29,256 bases of DNA, taken from Dinochytrium kinnereticum (lineage: Eukaryota; Chytridiomycota; Chytridiomycetes; Chytridiales; Chytridiaceae). Under the pieces are notes generated by a model. That model did no database searches. It was not told the DNA's origin and worked only from the letters and a program-made list of their open reading frames with translations. Of this stretch, positions 1-9,930 are shown in pieces. The translations under genes were made by a program, and so were the position numbers. Positions within the stretch are counted from its first letter, which is position 1, and each line of letters starts with the position of its first letter. Location of the stretch: assembly GCA_027604005.1 (NCBI GenBank), contig JADGJT010000257.1, forward strand, positions 5,226 to 34,481. Reading direction: 5' to 3'.

Positions 1-100
1 GCCCGGCCCCCCCCCGGGCGGCCCCGCCGCCCCCTCCGCGCCCCTACTCCTCTGCTTTCCTCCGTCCCCCTCCCCGCCCCCCCCCCCCCCGTAGGTAAGG
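1..100. repeat. C-homopolymer / GC-rich low-complexity edge
   Basis: The first 90 or so bases are almost pure C/G with runs of nine and fourteen C, quite unlike the rest of the window. It could be a real polypyrimidine tract in a ceramidase intron, or poor-quality sequence at a contig end. It coincides with the point where I lose the ceramidase reading frame. Confidence 0.7.
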
Positions 101-538
101 GGTAAAGGTCAGAGAGCAAACAATCAAAAACCAAAGCCACAAAAAACCCCCCAAAATGTTTTAGCGGGGAAGAAGGGAAATGGGAGTGAAGACTCAAAAC
201 AGCAAACAGGTAAACCCCTCCCCCGACCTCCCCCCCAAAAAAAGCCAAAAAACACCAAGCTGGCCGGTTTTCGTATATCCTTTTGGAGACCAAGACGAAA
301 TGCGTCTCATTCCCAAAAAGAGTGCTAGCTTGTTGCTTTTTGTTTCAACCGTCAAAAAAAAGCAAACAACTACCCCCCTACCCCCCCAAAAGTATTCACG
401 TTCCGACCACTCACGCTTTTTCATCAACAAAAAGAGCGGACCCCTCCATCAAACCAACAATTAGACCCCTTCCCTACCCTTCTGAAAATAAAAGAAGCGT
501 GCATAAAGAATTTAAAAAGAAAACCAACACAAACTCAC

Positions 539-2462
539 CGGCCCTCTAGCAACACACTTTTCCAGCTTCCCCCCACAACTCCCCTTCAACCCATCACAAG
601 GCAACCCAGTGTCAACGCATCTCGGGCCCTGAACATTGGGACTGACGTCTCCCTGAATAAATAAAATAAAAAAAGAAAAGGAAGGAGGTCAACAACGAAA
701 AGTTAAGAAAAAAGAGAATAAAAAGGAAAAGAAACGGCTGGGATGAAATTATGGCACGATATGCGTTTCCCTGCACACAAGAAGAAAAAGAAGAGAGAAC
801 AAACCCCCCCACACACACACCATCTTTATCAAAACTTCGACCACCCCAACCCCCACCCCCTTAAAAAAACAGAAAAGGAAAAAAAAACAACTCACCGCGT
901 TACTCTGGCCAAAAGCCGCCACAAACCCGCTTCTGAGACCCCGTCGCTTCTCCCTCTCCTCCCACAACAAGCTCGCCACCCCCTTGTTGTCACCCGATAA
1001 GAGCTCATTGGTGTTGTCCATGGATGTGGCGTGGACAGCGAAGAAGGACATGACGCCTTTCAGGATGGGGTCGTTGTCATCAGTCTTATTTGCGGGAGTT
1101 TGGAGACGGGGACGGATGGAGATGACAGGGAAGGACTATAGATAGTTGTCGGTTATTTTTTTGCGGTGGTGGGGGGTGAGGGTTTGGTCGGGGTCATGTC
1201 GTTTTTGCCATGAGATTAGAATAGAGTGAGTTGGATTGGATGGATGATTAATTATGATAAAGTAACAAGGGACGAAAAAGAGACCAAATATAGAGAAGAA
1301 AAGGAAAGAACAGAGAGAAACTGGAGAAAAGATGGACGGATGAATGGATGACGAAAAAAAAAGAGGAAGAAAGAAAAAGAAACAAACAAAAACAGGGAAG
1401 AGCGGCTGGGGATTCAAAAAAAAAAAAAAACACAACCCACCTGATCCACATTAGCCTCATACTGAGCCCTCTCCTCCGGCGGATTCAACATGTAAGCCCT
1501 CGGGCTTCGATTCACGCTGGCATCCGTGACCTTCCCGACCGCCAAGAGGACATCACTCACACCCCCTCCCTCCAGATCCCAATGGGCCTTGACAACGGCC
1601 TCAGCAACACCCTCGGCAATGGCCTCGCGAACCCCCTTGTAGACACCAAACGATGTGACTTGGTAGAGAAAGTCATCATTGTAGCCGCCCGTGCCCGAGT
1701 GGGTGTGGGTGGCGGAGATAAGTAGGTTGGAGGTTGTGTAGAGGTTGGGGGCGTTGGGGAGACGGGATGAGATGAGCGACAGTGCGAGGGATTTGATGCG
1801 AGGTGAGGAGGCGGAGGTGTCCGCTGAGATGTAGACGACGCGAGTTTTTGGGTCTTCGGGGGAGGCAAAGATGAAGGCTGGTTTTGCATTTTGCATGATG
1901 GACGTGTGTGTGTGTTTCATTAGGAATATGGTGATTGGAGATGCAATGAGAAAAAACCGAAGGAAGGGGAGGAGGGGGACGGATACCTCTGGCGTAGAGC
2001 CTTGTCTGGATGCCTCTCACGTTCTGTCCGAGCTTTGCGTAGCCTGATAAGAAGAAGGAACAAAGAAGAAAGGAAAAGAGCATGAGCATTACACACTTTA
2101 ATACATTGGATGACAAGAATACAAAAAGCGAATAGACTCTAATAGACTCACCCATCATGTTCAGCTCACCGATGGGGGGTGTGATGTCGGCCATGCCAAC
2201 GCCAACCTATATCAACGCATGAACGAGTTAGTAATGAATGGAAAATAGAAGGAATGGAGTGGTGATGGATTATAAACCAATCGTGATAAAGAAGAAACAA
2301 TAGATTCGGTAAGACGCGCACCAGCCAGCCTGGATGAGGCTCATCCGCGCGTGGGATGGCGACGGCATGCACCAGCGACAGGGAGCATGAGAGCAGAAGA
2401 AGGCAGGAGAGAAGGAGATGCAGGAGAAGCCGACGACGCCCGGGGGGATGAGAGGAGGTCAT
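539..2462 (-). CDS. Neutral ceramidase, N-terminal part (C-terminus outside or unresolved)
   Basis: Hydrolyses ceramide to sphingosine and fatty acid; the family is secreted or luminal and Zn-dependent. Exons on the minus strand: 2462-2322, 2206-2152, 2043-1987, 1877-1441, 1135-896, 652-539, giving 348 codons with all phases agreeing. The start ATG opens a signal peptide (basic RRR then a Leu-rich core ending LVHA). Family landmarks follow in order: VGVGMADITPP and ELNMMG; LYARAFIFASP; the Zn-site motif ATHTHSGTGGY; FFAVHATSMDN (second Zn-ligand region); and GDVSPN near residues 311-316, whose Ser (about 314) is the known nucleophile, followed by GPRCVDTGLPC. The donor of exon 1 (GTGCGC) and of exon 3 (GTATCC) are weak. 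After the GTGAGT donor at 538 I could not identify the next exon, so roughly the last half of a usual 700-750 residue enzyme is missing here. One open frame near 296-130 (minus) is phase-compatible but not convincing. Confidence 0.92.
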
Positions 2463-2811
2463 GAGAGGAGGAATAGAGAGAGGGGTGTTGAGCGCAGGTG
2501 GGGTTAGAGGGAAGGGGGTGTGCTATGAGGATGAAATGCGAGGTGAAGGACGGACGTCGAGCAGAGGTGTGTAGGGTACGTATGAGGTCTCGATGCCAAC
2601 AGAAGAACGACAACAGTAAAACGCCTGTTTGATGCATCGTCTCGTTATCACTTGGTTGGAGGTCATTCAGCGCTTACGGGATGTGTGACACACGCTTGCT
2701 TGGCTGCGTGTGCAACCATCAAACCCATCCCCATCCCATTAGCCCGCGTATGGCAATCAACACCTGCCCACTCTCGCGTGTGCTTTCCTTATGCGATCCA
2801 CTCCCTGCTTT

Positions 2812-2884
2812 ATGATTTGCTGCTGCAGCTGCTGTTTCTGCTGTTTCTGCTGTTTCTGCCGTTGCTGCCGTTCCTGCTGCTGGT
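2812..2884. repeat. Imperfect CTGCTGTTT-type microsatellite
   Basis: About seven degenerate copies of a 9-nt unit (TTTCTGCTG and variants such as CCGTTGCTG) lie in tandem. A further CTG-rich cluster lies at about 3015-3050. The repeat produces leucine- or cysteine-rich open frames that should not be read as genes. Confidence 0.7.
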
Positions 2885-3313
2885 TATTTTTCAATCCCTT
2901 TACCCATCATTATTGTTACTGTTACTTGTTAACCTGCATTATTATTTCTTATTTCTTATTATTGAATTCAGGATTCTCCTGCCCTCCTTCCTGCCTGCTT
3001 GGCTGCCTGATCACGCTGCTGCTGCATTGCTGCACTGCTGCTGCTTGCTCCTCCTTTTCTTCATTTTTCACATATTATTATTATTAATGATTCTTATTTT
3101 CATTTGTTGAATTTTTGATTCCTTTGCTTGCTGCTTAAGACCCCCACCCACGCTTTAACCACGATACATACCCAATCTCTATGCGAACAAATAAATTAAA
3201 AAGAAAAAAAGGTATGCTTACACAATTACCTCACTGCTCGTCTACATCCCCCAGCTTGTCCCAAACGATTATTATTGAAAGCATTAGATAGCCCACCTGA
3301 CAGACCATTCTGA

Positions 3314-3330
3314 AATATATATATATATAT
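3314..3330. repeat. AT dinucleotide repeat
   Basis: A run of eight AT units in otherwise non-coding DNA. Confidence 0.85.
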
Positions 3331-4353
3331 GAACGGGCGGGTTGGGGCACAAGTGGGGAGATAAAAATGCCAGTGCGGTTTTCAGGTGAAGACCTTAAAG
3401 GATTGGGGAAATAGAATGACTCTTGGATAAGCAAATACACATATTCTTCTGTCCGATATCATGGATTCCCCCACGGTTTAGCTTGAGGGGTTTTTGGCCT
3501 GCAGAGCAAACAGTGATCACCTTTCCAACTGATTTCTCTTTACTGAATAATCCCTTCTCAACCGCACCTTACCTGATCTCTGACTGGTGACGCCTAGGCT
3601 CTCAGCAAGCCAGCATGATGAGGCACCCAGGTATGGAATCATTAGAGTTGATTTCTCAGGGATCCCAGCCATGCACGGAGAAAAAGATAAAACCCCCTCA
3701 AGTCAAGAGGGAAAAAACAAATTGCGAACTATACAAAACCCCACCGGAAGTTGACTACATAATCAGTCCACTTGTGCTTTTTCATGTAGTGGATTGAAAC
3801 TTTATTCATCATTTGCAAAAGCGATCCAGGGATCTTGTGTTTGACTCCACAGCAAACGCATGAGCCAGGTTGGGGGATGATGGGGAGGGGTTTCCAGTTG
3901 AATTACTGGAGGAGGAGGATAATGAAACAGATGGTGTTGAGACTCAATTTGTCGGGTCTTGGCTTGGGCGTCGAATGCCGAAATAGTGAATTTTACGTTT
4001 TGAGTTAGGTGGAAAGGCTGAGTGCTTTACCACGGCTTCCCGCATCTGCCTGTCAAGCTAGACCGCAAACTATCAGTACACAAAGAACAAAACAAGATAG
4101 GCTTCCAGCAAGTCATTCAGAAAAAGAGTGAAAACTACCAAAAAAGATAAACATAAAGAATAGCCCTCTCCACACCTCCTAAACGCGATAAGTGATTACA
4201 CATTGAAAATTTCATAGTATCTTCCATAAATTACTTGAAGTAAATATGCATATGCTAATACCAACGTCAGCGGGAAGGAAAAGAAAACAGCCATCTAAAA
4301 CCCAGCGTAGTTTTAATAAATATTGAAAGTGACTTTATTTAACTGAATGATAT

Positions 4354-5027
4354 CTACAAGTAAAGAACAAGGATGAGGAGAATGACGAGTGCTGTGATTA
4401 GGCCGCAAATGGTCCACTGTTGCTTTTTATCTGGAAGGATTATCATGACTTCAGAGGAGGAAACTTACCTGAATTCGCATTGATAAAATCCTTCAGCCTC
4501 TTCATCCCCATATCAAGCTTCCCCTTTGTGGTATCAACATTCGTTTCCAATTCGTCCAAAAGTCTGATAAATGGAAGAAAGATTCAATAAAGAAAAAAAA
4601 AGGTGGATGGGGGAACAGGTCAGCTTCCAATATCAAAATAATCCGAAAAGCATAAGACGAGCGTTGGTGACAAAAAATACCTCGTCTGATCATCCATTTC
4701 CTTCCCCATCACGATGGCAACCTCCTTCAGGTTACCAACAGTATCCATGACCTCATCCAGTTGAGCGTCCTGCTGCCGAATAATCTGTTGTTGCACCCCC
4801 TGCTCTCTCTCAATGAACTTTTGGTTTGACATCCGATAGTCATCTTCCGTCCGCCCGTACGCATCAACCTTACGCCTCGCTCCCCCGGCAAACGACGGGT
4901 TGTTCGTGGTGCGCGAGTTCGCCCCGGCTTCCCTTGTCAACGGCCACAACAAGCAGTCTCAGCAAGGAGCATCCCAGGACTGATAATTGACTCACCCCTT
5001 CGCCGCGTGGAAAGGATCGTCGGCCAT
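4354..5027 (-). CDS. Small Qc-type SNARE, copy 1 (syntaxin-6/8-like)
   Basis: Membrane-fusion SNARE anchored by a C-terminal helix. Exons on the minus strand: 5027-4996, 4932-4681, 4563-4469, 4430-4354, giving 151 residues. Exon 1 encodes MADDPFHAAKG, which recalls the MEDPF start of syntaxin 6. A basic, Gly/Asn-rich linker follows, then the SNARE heptad region from about residue 50 (FIEREQ, IIRQQDAQLDEV, VGNLKEV, MGKEMDDQTRLLDELE). The ionic-layer Gln is Q93 in MDDQT. The C-terminus is KKQQW followed by a hydrophobic anchor ending LVLYL. The three-helix N-terminal domain of syntaxin-6/Tlg1 (about 100 residues) is absent, so this is a compact protein like Bet1/Sft1 in size. The acceptor at 4933 (ACAAG) is the only one I found that keeps phase; it is the weakest part of the model. 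A paralogue lies directly upstream on the same strand. Confidence 0.85.
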
Positions 5028-5514
5028 CGTTCGAGGGGATAATGGTTGAAGGGTGAGCTGGGTCGCAGACGAGAGGTAGGTTTGTGAGAGCGGAGGTGAG
5101 GAGAATGGGTGAATGGGATGGCTGCTGTTGAGGGAGCAACATTGTCAATCCCTGGTTGCTCCGTGCCACACGCTGCCAGGCAGGCGCAGAGAGCCTGAAT
5201 GACAAATCTACAGACAGCCATTGGCTGGAGGTAGTTCCTGCCCCATTGACACATCTGCGCCATCCTCTCCTCCCTGGCAGCAATGGACCAAAAGAAAGCA
5301 TTTAATTAATTAATTATAATTTAAAAGATACATATTATTATTTATTATTCATTACAATTCATTGTGCAATTTAAGAATAGAATTCAACAAAATGATAATA
5401 ATAATAATATTGTCTGTTTCTTACTTCTAAGATCCATGTTGATGAGATAGATGCTATTCATTCTATTATTATGTACATACTGTGATTATTGTCGTTTATT
5501 TGATTGCTTCAAAT
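5028..5514. other. Spacer between the two SNARE copies
   Basis: About 490 nt. The part near copy 1 is G-rich on the plus strand and is probably its promoter and 5' UTR. The part at 5300-5500 is very AT-rich, with TTAATTAATTAATTA and AATAATAATAATAT runs, and is likely the 3' flank of copy 2. No gene is seen. Confidence 0.55.
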
Positions 5515-6142
5515 CTATATGAGGAAGACGATGAACAGCAGCAGGACCAATGCCGATATTAACCCGCAGATGGTCCATTGCTGCTTGGTGTCTGTTGATG
5601 GAGAGGGCAGAGAGGGCAGGGAGAAGAAGAGGGAAGATGAGATGATGCTGCTGCATGCCAACCTGCCTCACCTGCGTTGGCGTCAAGAAACTCCTTCACT
5701 CTTTTCAACCCCATCTTGACCTTCCCAGCCGTCGTTTCCACATCCGTTTCAAGGTCATCCAGTAGTCTGTGGAAGCAAGAGATGAGAAGGCGTTGAGGAG
5801 ATGAAGGCACTCAGCCATGAGTAGAAAAGCATCGATAATGGACAAACAATAAGGAAAGCATGAAAACTGTGAAGGGGAAGGGAAGGAAAGAAAACCAACC
5901 TCGCCTGGTCATCCAACTCCCTCCCCATCACAATCGCTACCTCTCTCAAGTTCCCAACAGTCCCCAACACCTCATCCAGCTGCGAGTCCTGCTCCCTCAT
6001 AATCTGCCTCTGCAATCCCTGCTCTCTCTCCGTAAAGCCATGGTCCAAGTTCCAACTATCAATGGGTTAGAGGAGCACATGGATCTAAAGGTGGTCCTCA
6101 CTTTTTCGCTGAGGAGGATGGGTCCTGCATGCCCAGTGCCAT
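5515..6142 (-). CDS. Small Qc-type SNARE, copy 2 (tandem paralogue)
   Basis: Paralogue of the downstream SNARE, with exons on the minus strand 6142-6102, 6052-5900, 5766-5672, 5591-5515, giving 121 residues. The last two exons have exactly the lengths of copy 1 (95 and 77 nt) and all intron phases match (2, 2, 1). From TEREQ to the end I count by hand 70 identities in 102 aligned positions. The ionic-layer Gln is Q63 in LDDQA. The C-terminal anchor follows KQQW. Exon 1 (MALGMQDPSSSAKN) is unrelated to copy 1, and the basic linker is missing, so the N-terminus is about 30 residues shorter. The donor at 5899 is GTTGGT, weak. The first 49-nt intron is inferred from phase only. Intact frame, conserved core and conservative substitutions argue for a functional gene and not a pseudogene. 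Confidence 0.78.
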
Positions 6143-6754
6143 GATTTTTTGGATTGTTGACAAACCACTTTCCCCAACACATGCCCCTTGTTTCGACCGT
6201 CAAGGCCAGCGCAAGAAAGCGCGGTTGTCAAGGATGCTTGGGGCTATAACTCAGTATATGGCCTTCTTCATATCTGGTTCTCTCTTGTGCGATCAGGCGG
6301 ACTCATTGTCATTTATCAAGAGAATGTGACTTTTGGTGCTGCCCGGAAACTAACGGTGTCGTGCTGGACAATGTACGTCCAGGTCTTTCACGATCATTGC
6401 AAGAATGAAATGGGGTTTCTTCCGATGCAATATGAGGTCATTGAAACGTTGGGTTGGGGTATATGTGGAGCGATGGTGAGTAAGTAGTCCAGGCGATCTC
6501 TTTCAGCCTTTGAAATGCCAAAGGCATCTGTGGCGAGCCGAACTTTGACCGGCACACCATGGGTGCGGAATACCTTCAGGAATGCACTGGCTTCTCAGAG
6601 AGTGTACGTTGTGATTTCATTCAACAGGAGTACGTAAAGAGCAGAGGAGGCGTCAAGTCGGCGCCTCGGTTTATCTTGACAATAATGATGTTCCATGAGC
6701 CCTTCACCAAGAATTAAAATTTTGCTTGTGGTTTTGTATCTTTCTCTCAACACA
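6143..6754. other. Divergent promoter region between SNARE copy 2 and the long ORF
   Basis: A 612-nt stretch between divergently oriented genes. It contains an open frame at 6188-6487 (+) with a VVKDAWGYNS segment and an ending that looks like a splice donor (GGTGAGTAAG), but no recognised family. I treat it as promoter/UTR DNA, possibly with a decayed fragment. Confidence 0.45.
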
Positions 6755-8395
6755 ATGAACAACACCGTCCATGATGCCCCGAACCTTCGAGATCTCGACA
6801 CCAGCGACCTCTCACACACATTCGTCATCGGCCTTACCTTCTCTCCTGATACCTCAAAGCCGAAGTCCACTGATCTTCACCCCGAGGCTGCCGGTATTCC
6901 AGACTCCCTCTCTCAACTCAACATCTCCCTCTCCTCGCTCTCCCTCACCCCACGCGCCCCAGCCCTAACCTTCGGAGGAGGCAGTGGTGGCTTATTCACA
7001 CGATTCTCTCCAACACCTCTTCGGCGAATCCGATTGATGGACGATAAGTCAGCTCCAGGTCAATGGGGTCGGTGGAATAGGGTGGCGCCCTATGGAGCCA
7101 GTGGAGGAGGATCCAAGAAGCATTTGTCGGTTTCGAAAGTGGGAGTTTTGGAGTCTTCCGACGCTTTGGCGAGGTTGAGAATCAGTAAGAGGAGGTCGGG
7201 AAGGTGGTGGAGAAATGGTGGCGCTGAGAGCGGAAAGGAAGGGCGTTGGAAAGAGATGGTGACTCTGGGTCCTTTCGGGAGTGATTCAACGGTTTGGGAA
7301 GGTCTAGAGGGACTATCTTTGTATGCAAGAGAGGATGAAGGGCCTTCTATCACCATCACGGACGTCACACCTGAAGACGAGGCCTGTAAACTTGGATCAA
7401 TGAGAGGAAGAGCTTCCTCCGTCCCCAACCTGTCTACATCCTCCACCTTACTCACTCTCGATGATTCGGAAATCAACTCCACCACCTCCATCACCCAACC
7501 CCTTTTTTCTGACTCTGATACCGAGACGGACCTTCCCCTTCAGCTCCCAAACGCCATCGCCGACTCCCCTCGCAGGAGCCTCACTCTCCCCACAGACCCT
7601 GGGACATTTATAACCCCATTCCACCGTCAAGCTCCTGCATCTTTTCTCGCTCGACGGAGAAAATGCGTCCGAGCAGGTTGGGGTCCCGAAATGTCCCCAT
7701 CCAACTGCCCCACCGACATTGAGTGGCCCTCAACATCGAGAGCGCTTGTCCATCGTCGCAAGAAGGATCGGCATGTGCACAGACCGTCAAAATCACTGCC
7801 TTACCATGATCCCTTCTCGCACCCACACCAGCCTCGTGCTGAGGTGCAACGACCTGAAGACCTTGATGCTGGAACTCCGCTGATCCAGCTTTTACGTCAC
7901 CGCCGTAGCCTTCAGGAGAGGTATGCTCGCGAGTCGCAGCCATATGATTCGCTGAAGTCTCTCGTCGAGGAGGGTCGCAGTTCAATGGCCACTTTGGTCG
8001 AAGACGACATCCCCCCTCCACCCTATTCAGCTTTGGTTAGAGATGAGGACGCTGTGTTTGGAATCCGTTTAATGCTAAATCCTCGTCATTGGTGTCCGTC
8101 CGAGTCCTTTCCTGCCTCTTCATCTGTCACGGAGATTGATGAAGAATTCCAGAAACGGCAAACGAGGGAAGTCAGACCCGTACCGCCACGGCAGATTTGC
8201 GGGACGGTTGATGCATTTAAAAAAACTCCTGAGTTTCAAATCCTCGATGATGGGATCGTCACTCCACCTATTGGAGCTGCGGGAGATGAAGAATCTTTGG
8301 TTAATCTTTTAAGAGATAGGTTGACGGTATCTGAGGAGGTGCAGTCTCCTGTTAGTCCCGGGAAGCCATTTTGGGCGATGCCCTACATTACCTGA
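6755..8395 (+). CDS. Long disordered protein of unknown function with PPPPY motif
   Basis: Single uninterrupted frame. I start at the ATG at 6755 (MNNTVHDAPN, 546 residues); an in-frame ATG at 6695 would add 20 residues, hydrophobic but without a convincing signal peptide. No known fold recognised. Composition is Ser/Pro/Thr/Arg-rich and looks disordered, with several basic-Ser patches (RISKRRSGR, RRKKDRHVHRPSKS) that would suit kinase sites, acidic-Ser stretches (LFSDSDTETD) and a DDIPPPPYSAL segment. PPxY is the ligand of WW domains such as those of Rsp5/Nedd4 ubiquitin ligases, so an adaptor or regulated signalling protein is possible, but that is inference. Codon periodicity and absence of stops over 1.6 kb support a real gene. 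A long T-run lies about 40 nt after the stop. Confidence 0.72.
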   Translation: MNNTVHDAPNLRDLDTSDLSHTFVIGLTFSPDTSKPKSTDLHPEAAGIPDSLSQLNISLSSLSLTPRAPALTFGGGSGGLFTRFSPTPLRRIRLMDDKSAPGQWGRWNRVAPYGASGGGSKKHLSVSKVGVLESSDALARLRISKRRSGRWWRNGGAESGKEGRWKEMVTLGPFGSDSTVWEGLEGLSLYAREDEGPSITITDVTPEDEACKLGSMRGRASSVPNLSTSSTLLTLDDSEINSTTSITQPLFSDSDTETDLPLQLPNAIADSPRRSLTLPTDPGTFITPFHRQAPASFLARRRKCVRAGWGPEMSPSNCPTDIEWPSTSRALVHRRKKDRHVHRPSKSLPYHDPFSHPHQPRAEVQRPEDLDAGTPLIQLLRHRRSLQERYARESQPYDSLKSLVEEGRSSMATLVEDDIPPPPYSALVRDEDAVFGIRLMLNPRHWCPSESFPASSSVTEIDEEFQKRQTREVRPVPPRQICGTVDAFKKTPEFQILDDGIVTPPIGAAGDEESLVNLLRDRLTVSEEVQSPVSPGKPFWAMPYIT

Positions 8396-9099
8396 GAATC
8401 CCCCCTCTCGATTTCCCTCTCAATTCCTTCCAATTTTTTTTTTTATTTTTTTTTTTTTTTTGGTTGTTTCGAAGGTGAATGGTATGTGAAATGGGTAAAA
8501 GTCACCATTCGCCGTTTGTCTCTTTTCAAGTATGCGCAAACTTGTTATGCTTATGTTATTGTCCTCTATTTTGTTTTTATACTTCACTTTTATTTGTTGC
8601 TCGTCTCAATTGCATGCTTTTTTGATTTTTTTTATGATTTTTTTTGTCTACCCCACACGCGTTCTTCACTCAGCCATATCCGTTTATTCATTGCCATCGC
8701 TTTACCTAGCTCTTAACTCTTTTGCATTTGGTCACCCTTCTTTATCCTATCACCTGCCTTTATCACCGTATGCACACACACACACAAAAGAAGAAGAAAA
8801 AAGAAATAGACGCATCCAGTCTGGGGAATGGACGCGTTGACATGCAAATAAGGAGGACGCGTTCAGGCGCAGTTAGCTGCATTTGACACGGTGGAGGTTT
8901 GTTATCTTATCACCGGGAAGAGCCGGGTGTCACCTTTCTCCTTGTGACAATTCCATTGCTGCTGCTGCCCCACTCCTCACACATCCGAGACTGCAAAGGA
9001 ATCCTTTCTTCGCTTACTGCATTCTCTAATTCCCAACCTTCCTTCACCCGACACTCAACCACCACCTCGCGCGAGTCCATCCATCCATTACACCATACC
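8396..9099. other. Intergenic: 3' flank with poly-T, CA repeat, 5' flank of next gene
   Basis: A nearly continuous T tract at about 8434-8460 is followed by T-rich sequence and a CA dinucleotide run at 8772-8786. A pyrimidine-rich stretch at 8940-9095 precedes the next start codon, a common feature of fungal 5' UTRs. No gene supported. Confidence 0.55.
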
Positions 9100-9479
9100 A
9101 TGTCGTCTTCCTCCGCTGAGCTCTCATCCTTCATGACGGCCTCCATGTCCCGTGTCATCACAAACGCAAACGCTTCATCCATCCCAGGCACCTTCATCGT
9201 AACAGTAAGTCAAATAGCCCACCGTCCTCTCCTTCATCTAAACCCCATCCTCAATCTCAGGCCAGCGATCCCACGACCTCCTCCACCACCCATTTCACCG
9301 ACATCCCTGAAGCCAGTCTCCGCCCATACGTTATGGCGGGGAGGGTTCAAGGGATTGTGAACAAGGAGGCGATGGTTTGGTCTCATGATGGAGCAGGGAT
9401 TGTGATTGATTCTGCGCAGAGAGCTGGGAGGTCGATGAGTAATTCTTCGGCGGATCGTGAGGGGATTGTTGCTCTTTAA
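9100..9479 (+). CDS. Small two-exon protein, unknown function
   Basis: Exons 9100-9204 and 9261-9479 join in phase 0 (donor GTAAGT, acceptor CTCAG) to give 107 residues. The start context ACCATGTCG is good and follows a pyrimidine-rich leader. The N-terminal third is Ser/Thr/Ala-rich; the second exon contains PYVMAGRVQGIVNKEAMVW and an IVIDSAQRAGRSM segment suggesting a small folded domain. No signal peptide or membrane helix. I do not recognise the family. Canonical splice sites in frame and a compact intron (56 nt) support it, but there is no homology argument. Confidence 0.6.
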
Positions 9480-9930
9480 GCGCTCTGCTCGAGGAGGAGA
9501 TCATTTTTGTTTATATTAGCTGTTTCCGTGCTTGGCCAATATCATCTTTCGTATTATAATATAGCTTATTTGTCTTGCTTCCTTATCGACTTTGCTTTGG
9601 TCGTTTGCAAGCATACTATCTTAGCTCTTGCATTCATTCAACTGACGCAGATTAAGCAGCTCTTCCATATTCATCCCAGCCCTTCCTTGCTCACTGTCTA
9701 TTCGTATTTCTTAACTCATTTCCAATCTGGTAACTATCATGCCTTGTACAGTTCATTTTTCTATACAATGAATAATTGTGTGCAGCTGGAGGATTGCCAT
9801 TTTTCTGCGACATCACGCCTACTTATTTTAACATGTCGAGCAATTGTAGTATGTCCTATTACAGTTCATTCTTTATTTGAAGCATATAACCTCAACTAGT
9901 GGCAGCCAAGAAACAGTCCCAACCATCAAA
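9480..9930. other. Convergent 3' flanks
   Basis: T-rich DNA between the small plus-strand gene and the minus-strand cysteine-rich gene. The open frame at 9507-9899 has biased hydrophobic composition and no supporting signal; I see no gene. Confidence 0.55.

Larger units (their letters stand above)
2463..4353. other. Gene-free stretch with simple repeats
   Basis: Nothing coding is supported. It holds the ceramidase promoter side (about 2463-2650), an imperfect CTG/TTT repeat tract, T-rich sequence with TTA repeats up to about 3110, a short AT dinucleotide run, and A-rich sequence. The longer open frames here are low-complexity (poly-Leu, or Cys/Ser-rich) and come from the repeats. No tRNA-like internal promoter boxes were recognised. 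Confidence 0.6.

Noticed and set aside
2652..3110. Open frames of about 100-150 codons rich in Leu or Cys
   Set aside because: They read through CTG/TTT and TTA repeats; composition is explained by the repeats, and there is no supporting signal or domain.
6188..6487. Possible fragment of a kinase-like (FunK1-type) protein, from VVKDAWGYNS
   Set aside because: Only a few residues resemble the family; the rest does not align to anything I know, and no flanking exons were found.
9507..9899. 130-codon open frame in the 3' flank of the small gene
   Set aside because: T-rich hydrophobic composition, no splice or domain evidence, and it lies between convergent genes.
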